Source: CAWHNT01 sp963830775
Lineage (GTDB): Bacteria; Pseudomonadota; Alphaproteobacteria; Geminicoccales; Geminicoccaceae
DNA: 64,000 nt
NCBI GenBank assembly: GCA_963830775.1
Contig: CAWHNT010000050.1
Span: 62,001-126,000 of the forward strand
Reading direction: 5' to 3'
The notes under the pieces were generated by a model that made no database searches, was not told where the DNA came from, and saw only the letters and a program-made list of their open reading frames with translations. Position numbers and translations under genes: made by a program. Below are positions 42,272 through 49,714 of the stretch, piece after piece. Position 1 is the first letter of the stretch, and every line of letters begins with the position of its first letter.

Positions 42272-42936
42272 TGGCCGAGATCGACGCCCAGCCCTTCGCC
42301 TACAGCTTCGACCCGCAGAAGACGGCGCTGATCGTCATCGACATGCAGCGCGACTTCCTGGAGCCCGGCGGGTTCGGCGACACGCTGGGCAACGACGTCG
42401 CCCGCCTCCAGGCTATCGTCCCCACCACGCGCGCCCTCATGGACGGCTGCCGTGCCGCCGGCATCCACGTCATCCATACCCGCGAGTGCCACGCGCCCGA
42501 TCTCGCCGACTGCCCGCCCGCCAAGCGCCTGCGCGGCTCGCCCACGCTCCGCATCGGCGATCCGGGGCCGATGGGTCGCATCCTGATCCAGGGCGAGCCC
42601 GGTGCCGACATCGTCCCCGACCTCTATCCCCTCCCCGGCGAGACCGTGATCGACAAGCCCGGCAAGGGCTCCTTCTACGCCACCCCGCTCCCCGGCCTCC
42701 TGGCCGAGAAAGGCATCACTCACCTCCTCGTCGCCGGTGTCACCACCGAGGTCTGCGTCCAGACCACGATGCGCGAGGCCAATGACCGCGGTTACGAGTG
42801 CCTGCTGGTCGAGGACGCGACCGAGAGCTATTTCGCCGAGTTCAAGGCTGCTACGCTGGCCATGGTCCGCGCCCAAGGTGCCATCGTGGGCTGGACCGCC
42901 ACGACGAGTCAGGTGCTAGCCGCCCTAGATGGTTGA
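42271..42936 (+). CDS. Cysteine hydrolase, biuret hydrolase (BiuH)-like, copy 2
   Basis: 221 residues starting at the ATG overlapping the ring-opening enzyme's stop. Triad: D in LIVIDMQRDFLEPGGFG (near 23), K in TVIDKPGKGSFYATPLPG (near 130) and C in VTTEVCVQTTMREANDRG (near 163). It shares GDPGPMGRILIQGEPGA and REANDRGYECLLVEDAT with copy 1 but is clearly diverged. Intact frame. In the cyanurate route this enzyme hydrolyses biuret to allophanate and ammonia. Overlaps the cupin gene by 8 bp. Confidence 0.9.
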   Translation: MAEIDAQPFAYSFDPQKTALIVIDMQRDFLEPGGFGDTLGNDVARLQAIVPTTRALMDGCRAAGIHVIHTRECHAPDLADCPPAKRLRGSPTLRIGDPGPMGRILIQGEPGADIVPDLYPLPGETVIDKPGKGSFYATPLPGLLAEKGITHLLVAGVTTEVCVQTTMREANDRGYECLLVEDATESYFAEFKAATLAMVRAQGAIVGWTATTSQVLAALDG

Positions 42937-43266
42937 TCCCTTCCTCCTTCCAGGCCTCCTCGCCGGCAACTGGCGCCATCTCTCGTTCGAGCCCTTCCGC
43001 TCCGGGATCGAGATCCACCGCCTCTACACGGTCCCGGACGGCCCCGCCGCCGCCCTCCTCCGCTACGCCCCCGGCGGCAGGCGCCTCTGCACGAGCACAC
43101 CGGCTACGAGCACGTCCTCGTCCTCGACGGCAGCCAGTCCGACGAACACGGCACCTACGAGACCGGGGCCCTGCTCGTGAACCCGCCCGGCTCAAGGCAC
43201 AGCGTGCGAAGCGAGCACGGATGCGTGGCGCTGCTGATCTGGGAGAAGCCGATCCGGTTTCTCTGA
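42929..43266 (+). CDS. Small cupin-domain protein, one frameshift
   Basis: About 112 residues in two frames. The first encodes LLPGLLAGNWRHLSFEPFRSG and YTVPDGPAAALLRYAPGG; from about 43080 the other frame encodes PLHEHTGYEHVLVLDGSQSDEHG, GALLVNPPGSRHSVRSEHGC and ends IWEKPIRFL at 43266. The HxH...E...H cupin metal site is complete once joined. ChrR-like single-domain cupins bind a metal and act as sensors or small enzymes. Last gene of the catabolic cluster, coupled to copy 2 of the cysteine hydrolase. Confidence 0.8.
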
Positions 43267-43369
43267 TCCGCCGGCAGGCAGCCGCCTGAATGAGGCGGAG
43301 GAGCAAGAACCAGGACTGCGGCCCCTCCCGATCCGTGGCATAGCCTATCCCGAAACTGGGAGGCCGCCC

Positions 43370-43981
43370 TTGAGCATCGAGTTCCTGGTCACGTCGCTGA
43401 TTGTCGTCGCCTCTCCCGGCACCGGCGTTCTCTACACCCTGGCATCGGGTCTATCGCGCGGCGCCCGCGCCAGCTTCGTGGCCGCGTTCGGCTGCACGCT
43501 GGGGATCGTCCCGCACATGGTGGCGGCGGTCATGGGCCTGGCGGCGGTCCTGCACACAAGTGCCGTCGCCTTCCAGACGCTGAAGTATCTGGGCGTCGCC
43601 TACCTGCTCTACATGGCCTGGAGCACGCTGCGGGAAGGCGGTGCCCTCAGCGTCGACCGGGAGGTGAGCCCGCGCTCGGCAGCGCAGGTCGTCGTCCACG
43701 CCATCCTGATCAACGTCCTCAATCCGAAGCTCTCGATCTTCTTCCTGGCCTTCCTGCCCCAGTTCATCAGCGCCGGGGAGCCTCGGCCCGTGGCGCGGAT
43801 GCTGGAGCTGAGTGCCGTCTTCATGCTGCTGACCTTGGTCGTCTTCACGGGCTACGGCCTGTTCGCCTCCTCCGTCCGAACCCACATCATTGCGAGGCCG
43901 CGCGTGCTGACCTGGATGCGCCGGGCCTTTGCCGGAGCGTTCGCGGCGCTGGGTGCAAAGCTGGCGCTTGCGGACCGTTGA
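43370..43981 (+). CDS. LysE/RhtB-family amino acid exporter
   Basis: 203 residues from TTG 43370, with GGGAGG at 43358-43363. Six hydrophobic segments and family motifs: LIVVASPGTGVLYTLASGLSRG near residue 10 (P-G-P-type loop), YLGVAYLLYMAWSTLR near 73 and ILINVLNPKLSIFFLAFLPQF near 118. Inner-membrane exporter of amino acids or similar small polar molecules. Monocistronic as far as visible; 103 bp after the cupin gene. Confidence 0.9.
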   Translation: MSIEFLVTSLIVVASPGTGVLYTLASGLSRGARASFVAAFGCTLGIVPHMVAAVMGLAAVLHTSAVAFQTLKYLGVAYLLYMAWSTLREGGALSVDREVSPRSAAQVVVHAILINVLNPKLSIFFLAFLPQFISAGEPRPVARMLELSAVFMLLTLVVFTGYGLFASSVRTHIIARPRVLTWMRRAFAGAFAALGAKLALADR

Positions 43982-44047
43982 TGGGGCAAGGCAACCTCGC
44001 AGGCCGGCCTCGGTTTCATTGAAGAAGCCGCGATCGGGGGTGAGTCG

Positions 44048-44791
44048 ATGGAGACGCTGACCACGCTCTGCCTCGCCAGCCGCCCACCGGCCCTGCCTGG
44101 CACCTTCTGGTCGGCCTGGAGCCTGGCACCGTCGGTGGCGCTGCCGCTGGCAGCAGCACTCATTCTCGTCGTCCGCTCCGCCAGTGCCCGCGAGCGCGCC
44201 TCTTTCCTAGCCGGTTGGCTTCTCCTGGCGTTGGCCCTCGTCTCGCCCCTCTGCCGCCTCGCCGCCACGACCGCCAGCGGCCACATGGTCCAGCACGTGA
44301 TCCTCGTGGCCCTGGCACCGCCGCTGCTCGTCCTGGGCCTGCCTGCCGGACGCTGGCAGCGCCACCTTCCGGGGCCGCTCGCCGCCTCTCTCCTCTACGC
44401 TGCCGCGATCTGGCTCTCTCACGCGCCCCGTATCTACGAGGCGGCTCTCGTGCAGCCGGGCTTCCACCTGGCACTGCTGGCGCTGCTCCTCGTGGCTGGC
44501 CTCGCCTTCTGGTCCACGCTCCTCGCAGCACCCTCGGCCGGCCACGCAGCCCTCATGGCCTTCGCCGCCATGGGCCACACCACGCTTCTGGGCGCCCTCT
44601 TGGCCCTCTCGCCCGAGCCCTGGTACCCGCTCTTCGCCGGCCGGGTGGAAGCCTGGGGCCTTACCGCCCTGGAGGACCAGCAGCTCGCGGGCCTGATCAT
44701 GTGGGTGCCGATGGCGGGCGTGTACCTGCTGGCGGCGCTGCTGGGCCTGTCGCGGCTCCTGGTGCCGTCGCATGCGGATGCTCAGCGGTGA
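44048..44791 (+). CDS. CtaG-like (caa3-type) cytochrome c oxidase assembly protein
   Basis: A 247-residue polytopic protein with about seven hydrophobic helices. Conserved His in SGHMVQHVILVALAPPLLVLGLP, IWLSHAPRIYEAALVQP and AMGHTTLLGALLAL suit copper or heme handling; the C-terminal TALEDQQLAGLIMWVPMAGVYL is a recognisable end of the caa3_CtaG family. It helps assemble the copper centre of a heme-copper oxidase in the inner membrane (family knowledge). The stop overlaps a methyltransferase start (GTGA). Confidence 0.87.
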   Translation: METLTTLCLASRPPALPGTFWSAWSLAPSVALPLAAALILVVRSASARERASFLAGWLLLALALVSPLCRLAATTASGHMVQHVILVALAPPLLVLGLPAGRWQRHLPGPLAASLLYAAAIWLSHAPRIYEAALVQPGFHLALLALLLVAGLAFWSTLLAAPSAGHAALMAFAAMGHTTLLGALLALSPEPWYPLFAGRVEAWGLTALEDQQLAGLIMWVPMAGVYLLAALLGLSRLLVPSHADAQR

Positions 44792-45582
44792 CGCTTGCCA
44801 GGGGTCTCTGGGCGAGTGGTGATGTCTACGAGCCCTATGTCGGCCGTTGGAGCCGGCTGGTGGCGCCTGAGTTCCTGGCTTGGCTCGACGCACCGTCCGG
44901 GCTCGCCTGGCTGGACGTGGGATGCGGCACCGGTGCCCTGACCGAGGCGATTGCCACGACCTGTGCGCCCGAGCGCCTGGCCGGGATCGATCCTTCGCCC
45001 GGCTTCCTCGATTTCGCCCGGCGCCGCCTGGGCCCGACCGTGGAGCTCCGGCAGGGCGACGCCCAGAGCCTCCCCTTCGCGGCCGCCGAGTTCGACCGGA
45101 TCGTCTCCGGCCTCGTCCTCAACTTCGTGCCCGACCAAGCCCTGGCCGCGGCGGAGTTGGCGCGGGTCGCCCGCCCGGGCGGCGAGGTGGCGCTCTATGT
45201 CTGGGACTATGCCGGCCGGATGGAGCTGATGCGCCGCTTCTGGGATGCGGCGATCGCCCTGGACCCGGCCGCGGCAGAACTGGACGAAGGCCGGCGCTCC
45301 CCGATCTGTCGGCCGGAGGCCTTGAGCGGCCTGCTCGCGGCGGCGGGCCTGCGCGACGTCGAGACCCGTGCCGTGGACGTGCCAACCGTCTTCCGCGACT
45401 TCGATGACTACTGGACGCCATTTCTGGGCGGGCAGGCGCCTGCCCCGCGCTACTGCATGTCGCTGGCCGAGGACGCCCGAGCCAGGCTCCGCCAGCGGCT
45501 GCGGGAAACGCTCCCAGTCCGGGCGGACGGCAGCATCCACCTGATCGCCCGCGCCTGGGCCGTCCGTGGCCGGAAACGCTAG
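44788..45582 (+). CDS. Class I SAM-dependent methyltransferase
   Basis: About 264 residues from GTG 44788, overlapping the CtaG stop. SAM motif LDVGCGTGALTEAIA near residue 43, acidic loop AGIDPSPGFLDFARRR, motif II QGDAQSLPFAAAEFDRIVSG and post-motif ARPGGEVALYVWDYAGRMEL. UbiE-like small-molecule methyltransferase of unknown substrate; the end ADGSIHLIARAWAVRG is common in this group. Translationally coupled to the oxidase assembly protein, though a functional link is not evident. Confidence 0.88.
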   Translation: MTLARGLWASGDVYEPYVGRWSRLVAPEFLAWLDAPSGLAWLDVGCGTGALTEAIATTCAPERLAGIDPSPGFLDFARRRLGPTVELRQGDAQSLPFAAAEFDRIVSGLVLNFVPDQALAAAELARVARPGGEVALYVWDYAGRMELMRRFWDAAIALDPAAAELDEGRRSPICRPEALSGLLAAAGLRDVETRAVDVPTVFRDFDDYWTPFLGGQAPAPRYCMSLAEDARARLRQRLRETLPVRADGSIHLIARAWAVRGRKR

Positions 45583-45597
45583 CAGGATCTCCGCGAC

Positions 45598-46256
45598 TCA
45601 GTCGCGGTCCGGGGCGCCGAGCGGAAAGAGCGGGCGGTAGGGTCGTGCCTCGTTCACTGCGCGGGCGAAGGACGGTCGCTCGAGCAGCCGTTGCCGGTAG
45701 GCACGGACATGGCCGAAAGCCTCGCCGATCGGATGAACCCAGTCGGCATAGAAGAGGGCCGGAGCGGCAGCACAGTCGGCGAGGCTGAAGGCACTGACCG
45801 CCGCCCACCGGCGCTCGGCCATGACACCGTCGAGCCATCCATAGGCGGTATCGAGCATGGCGCGTGCATCGGCGACGCCCGCCGGGTCGCGATCGGCCGG
45901 TGCGCGCAGGCTGTCGAACACCAGCTTCTGCATCGGCGTCATCACGTAGAGATCGAAGAACCGGTCCATCATCCGGACCTCGAGCGCTGCCTGCGCATCG
46001 CCCGGGATCAGCCGCACCGGCCCTGGATACCGCAGGCCCAGGTGCTCGATGATGATGCTGGTCTCCACCACCGTGCGGTCGCCATCCACGAGCACGGGCA
46101 TCTTCTTGAACGGCCAGAGCGCCGCGAGTTCAGCTGCGGCTTGCTGATCGCCCGGTGCCAGTATCCGGAACTCGAACGGCGTCCCATTCTCGTAAAGTGC
46201 GATCAGCACCTTCTGGCAGTACGAGGAGAAGGGATGGCCGTAGAGCTGAGGGTCAT
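45598..46256 (-). CDS. Glutathione S-transferase, frame broken near the N-terminus
   Basis: About 219 residues. The displayed frame begins at GTG 46209 (LIALYENGTPFEF) and lacks the first strand, which is present directly upstream as LYGHPFSSYCQKV but has no start in frame. ATG 46256 lies in another frame 9 nt before it; one missing base near 46247 would give MTL-x-LYGHPFSSYCQK. The thioredoxin-like part continues with KKMPVLVDGDRTVVETSIIIEHL (glutathione-binding VPVL-type and E-T/S motif), followed by a helical domain with FSLADCAAAPALFYADW (GST N-capping box). Cytosolic conjugation or reduction with glutathione. The last gene after lpdA. Confidence 0.82.
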
Positions 46257-46269
46257 GGCGGGCCCGGTC

Positions 46270-47686
46270 TCACATATGGATCGGCTTGCCGAAGGCCGCC
46301 GCCATCGCCGCCTCCTTCACCGCCTCCTCGAGCGTGGGATGCGGATGGCAGGTGCGGGCGATGTCCTCCGCACTGGCGCCGAACTCCATGGCGACCGCCA
46401 CCTCGGCGATCAGCACGCCGGCCTCGGGGCCGATGATGTGGGCGCCCAGCACCTTGTCGGTCGCGGCATCGGTGAGGATCTTCACGAAGCCGTCGCTGTC
46501 GCCCGTCGAGCGGGCGCGGGAGTTGGCCATGAAGGGGAACTTGCCGGTCTTGTAGGCGGTGCCGGCCTCCTTCAGCTGCTCCTCGGTCCTGCCGATCGAG
46601 GCCACCTCGGGGGCGGTGTAGACCACGCCCGGAATGATGTCGTAGTCGAGATGCGGCTTCTGGCCGGCCAGTTGCTCGACGCAGATCGAGCCTTCCTCCT
46701 CGGCCTTGTGGGCCAGCATCGGACCCCGGATCACGTCGCCGATGGCGTAGATGCCGTCCACGCTGGTCTTGTAGTGATCGTCCACGTCGATCCGGCCGCG
46801 ATTGTCGAGGCGCACGCCCACGCTTTCCAGGCCCAGCCCCTCGGTGAAGGGACGCCGGCCGATCGAGACCAGGGCCGTATCGGCCTCGATCACCTCCTGC
46901 GCGCCACCCTTGGCCGGCTCGACGGTGATCTTGAGCTTGTCGCCGCCAGTGTCGACGCCCACGACCTTGGTGCCGAGCTTGAACGCCATCCCCTGCTTGG
47001 TCAGGATCTTCTGGAACTCCTTGGCGATCTCGCCGTCCATGCCGGGCGTCACCCGGTCCAGGAACTCCACGACCGTGACCTTGGCCCCGAGCCGCCGCCA
47101 GACCGTGCCCAGCTCGAGCCCGATATAGCCGGCGCCGACGACCAGGAGATGCTCGGGCACCGGATCGAGGTCGAGGGCGCCGGTCGAGGAGACGATCCGC
47201 TCCTCGTCGATCGTCACACCCGGAAGCGGCATCACGTCGGAGCCGGTGGCGATCAGGATGTTCTTCGTCTGCAGCTCGCGCGTGCCACCGCCATTGCTGG
47301 CCTGAACCACCACCTTGCCCGGGCTCGCGATCGTGCCGTGCCCGACGACATACTCGACCTTGTTCTTCTTGAAGAGGAACTCGATCCCCTTGGTCAGGCC
47401 CGTCGACCACCTTGTCCTTGTTGTCGAGCATCGCGCCGAGGTCGAGCTCGACCCCTTTCACCTTGATCCCGTGCCGTCCCATGTGATGCAGCGCGTCGTC
47501 GTAGAGATGCGAGGAGTGCAGCAGCGCCTTCGACGGGATGCAGCCGATATTGAGGCAGGTCCCACCCAGGCGGCCGCGCTTCTCCACGCAGGCCACCCGC
47601 ATGCCGAGCTGCCCGGCCTTGATCGCGGCGACATAGCCGCCGGGCCCCCCGCCGATCACGACGAGGTCGTAGCTCTGCTCAGCCAT
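46270..47686 (-). CDS. lpdA: Dihydrolipoyl dehydrogenase (E3 of 2-oxoglutarate dehydrogenase), one frameshift
   Basis: About 471 residues from ATG 47686 (GAGAGGGAAC upstream). FAD motif VVIGGGPGGYVAAIKAGQLG, redox disulfide in GGTCLNIGCIPSKALLHSS, NAD motif LLVVGAGYIGLELGTVW, and the C-terminal HPHPTLEEAVKEAAMAA with the catalytic His-Glu. It reoxidises dihydrolipoyl-SucB with NAD. One extra G in the minus-strand GGG at 47399-47401 splits the frame between DNKDKVV and GLTKGIEFLFKKNK. Distal gene of the TCA operon. An essential step, so the break is almost certainly an error. Confidence 0.92.
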
Positions 47687-47714
47687 GGCGTTCCCTCTCG
47701 TTGCTTCGCGGCGC

Positions 47715-48118
47715 TCAGGCGGGGAGGGCCGGGGTGATGTCCGTCTGGGTGAAGTCGTTGCCCTTGAAGAGCAGGGGCGCTTCAAGGTGCCTCGCCAGCG
47801 CATAAGCGAACAGATCACCGAAGTTGAGAGCAGCCGGTGGCACGCCGCGTCCTATCCCGAACCGGGCGTGCCCGTCGGCAGCCAGCTCTACTTGGGCCTC
47901 GTCAACGGCACGGTCTCGAACTCGAATCGCACCAAGAGGGCATCGATTTCGGATCGCATGCCTGCTCCGCGACGCAGCGTAGCTACCTGGATCAGTTCGA
48001 TCAGCGACCCAGCGGAGACGACCGGCTTCACCAAGGCCAGGAAGCGACCGAGATCGTCCGCGTCGTCCTCGCCCAGCAGCAAGGCCATAAGCGCGGAAGT
48101 GTCGACCGCTATCCTCAC
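47715..48118 (-). CDS. vapC: VapC-type PIN-domain ribonuclease toxin, one frameshift
   Basis: About 134 residues from GTG 48118, overlapping vapB by 4 bp. PIN-domain acidic residues: D in IAVDTSALMALLLGE, E in SAGSLIELIQVATLR, then after the break D in DEAQVELAADG and D in LNFGDLFAYALARH. The frame shifts at about 47909 (extra base) between RFEFET and VDEAQVE. VapC cuts specific RNAs, often initiator tRNA, when free of VapB. It lies between sucB and lpdA inside the TCA operon, 28 bp before the lpdA start. Confidence 0.83.
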
Positions 48119-48363
48119 AGGATAGGGTTACCATCTTCGTCGTACAGGTCCTTGTCGGTGAACCCTGGTCGAAGCTCTGGTAGTGCTGCGACGCGAGCCT
48201 GGATCTCTCGCAAGACCCGCATCTTGTCCTCGACCTGCTGTTCCTCCTCGTGGAGAGCGGCCTTCAGTGCGCCCGTCACGGCCTCGGCGATCGTGCAACC
48301 ACGCTTGGCCGCCAGCCTACCGGCCAGCTCGCGAGCCGCATCGCCACGTATGTAGAGGCCCAT
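48115..48363 (-). CDS. vapB: VapB-type antitoxin
   Basis: About 82 residues from ATG 48363 (AGGTGAT upstream); a longer start at 48381 (MDMRGD) is possible. The N-terminus MGLYIRGDAARELAGRLAAKRG and TIAEAVTGALKAALHEEE are of the Rv0623-like VapB group with a ribbon-helix-helix-like DNA-binding part; the C-terminus GFTDKDLYDEDGNPIL would thread into the VapC active site. It overlaps vapC by GTGA, a usual sign of coupled toxin-antitoxin translation, and probably autoregulates. Confidence 0.87.
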   Translation of the reverse strand: MGLYIRGDAARELAGRLAAKRGCTIAEAVTGALKAALHEEEQQVEDKMRVLREIQARVAALPELRPGFTDKDLYDEDGNPIL

Positions 48364-48412
48364 ATCACCTCGCATATCCATGCTGGCTAGGCTGAATATG
48401 CGTCCGATCCGC

Positions 48413-49690
48413 TCAGGCGTCCAGCAGCATCCGCTCGGGCGCTTCAATGCACTCCTTGACCCGGACCAGGAAGCTCACCGCCTCGCGGCCGTCGATGATG
48501 CGGTGATCGTAGGAGAGCGCTACGTACATCATCGGCCGGGCCTCGATGCCGCCCTTCGGCATCACCATCGGGCGCTGCTGGATCTTGTGCATGCCGAGGA
48601 TGGCGACCTGGGGCGGGTTGAGGATCGGCGTGCTGAGCAGCGAGCCGAAGGTGCCGCCATTGGTGATCGAGAAGGTGCCGCCCTGGAGCTCATCGATAGC
48701 GAGCTTGCCGTCGCGGGCACGGCGGCCGAGATCGCCAATCCGCTTCTCGATGTCGGCGAGCGAGGCCTGGTCGGCGTCACGGATGACCGGCACCAGCAGG
48801 CCCTGCTCCGTGCTCACGGCGACGCCGATATCGTAATAATGCTTGTAGACGATCTCGTCGCCGTCGATCTCGGCGTTGGTGGCGGGGTAGGCGCGCAAGG
48901 CCTCGATGCAGGCCTTCACGAAGAAGCCCATGAAGCCAAGCTTCACCCCGTGCCGCTTCGAGAAGCTGTCCTGGTAGCGCTCCCGCAGCGCCATCACCGC
49001 ACCCATGTCACACTCGTTGAACGTGGTGAGCATGGCCGCCGTGTTCTGCGCCTCCTTCAGGCGCTCGGCGATCCGCTTCCTGAGGCGGGTCATCCGCACC
49101 CGCTCCTCGCGGCCCGCGGGCCGGGCCGCGGCCGGTGCTTCGGCCTTGGCCGGTGCGGGGGCGAGCCGTGCCGCGGGCGGCGGCTCGGCCGGCTTTGCCT
49201 CGGCCGCCAGCGCGTCGCCCTTGGTCACGTTGCCCTTGGGGCCGGTAGCCGGCACTTGGTGCAGGTCGAGGCCCTTCTCCTCGGCGATCTTGCGCGCGGC
49301 GGGCCCGGCCTGGGCGGCACCGTCGCCCCGGCGCTCCGCCACGTCCCGGTTGGCCGCCGCCGTCTCGGCCGTCTCCGGGCCGCTGCCCTGGTTCAGGGCC
49401 TTCTCCTCGGGCCGGTCCCGCAGGTCCTGGCCCTTGGCAGCGGGGGCACCTTCGCCCTCCTCGATCCGGCCCAGCACGGTCCCGACGCCGACATCGCTGC
49501 CCTCGTCGGCCAAGACCTCCGCCAAGTGCCCGCTCGCCGGGGCGTTGACCTCGAGCGTCACCTTGTCGGTCTCGAGCTCGACCAGCGGCTCGTCGGCGTT
49601 GACGGAATCGCCGGCCTTCTTGAACCAGCGCGCGATCGTGGCCTCGGTGACCGACTCCCCCAGAGTCGGGACCTTGATCTCGACGCTCAT
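48413..49690 (-). CDS. sucB: Dihydrolipoyllysine-residue succinyltransferase (E2 of 2-oxoglutarate dehydrogenase)
   Basis: 425 residues from ATG 49690 (GGGAGTGAGG upstream). Lipoyl domain with the lipoylated Lys in LVELETDKVTLEVNAPASG (near 43), a short A/P/E-rich linker, a peripheral subunit-binding domain (GPAARKIAEEKGLDLHQVPATG), then a second A/P linker and the catalytic core: RMTRLRKRIAERLKEAQNTAA and the active-site SYDHRIIDGREAVSFLV near residue 390. It transfers succinyl to CoA. Intact. Follows sucA by 24 bp. Confidence 0.96.
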   Translation of the reverse strand: MSVEIKVPTLGESVTEATIARWFKKAGDSVNADEPLVELETDKVTLEVNAPASGHLAEVLADEGSDVGVGTVLGRIEEGEGAPAAKGQDLRDRPEEKALNQGSGPETAETAAANRDVAERRGDGAAQAGPAARKIAEEKGLDLHQVPATGPKGNVTKGDALAAEAKPAEPPPAARLAPAPAKAEAPAAARPAGREERVRMTRLRKRIAERLKEAQNTAAMLTTFNECDMGAVMALRERYQDSFSKRHGVKLGFMGFFVKACIEALRAYPATNAEIDGDEIVYKHYYDIGVAVSTEQGLLVPVIRDADQASLADIEKRIGDLGRRARDGKLAIDELQGGTFSITNGGTFGSLLSTPILNPPQVAILGMHKIQQRPMVMPKGGIEARPMMYVALSYDHRIIDGREAVSFLVRVKECIEAPERMLLDA

Positions 49691-49714
49691 CCTCACTCCC
49701 TCGGCGTTTATGCC

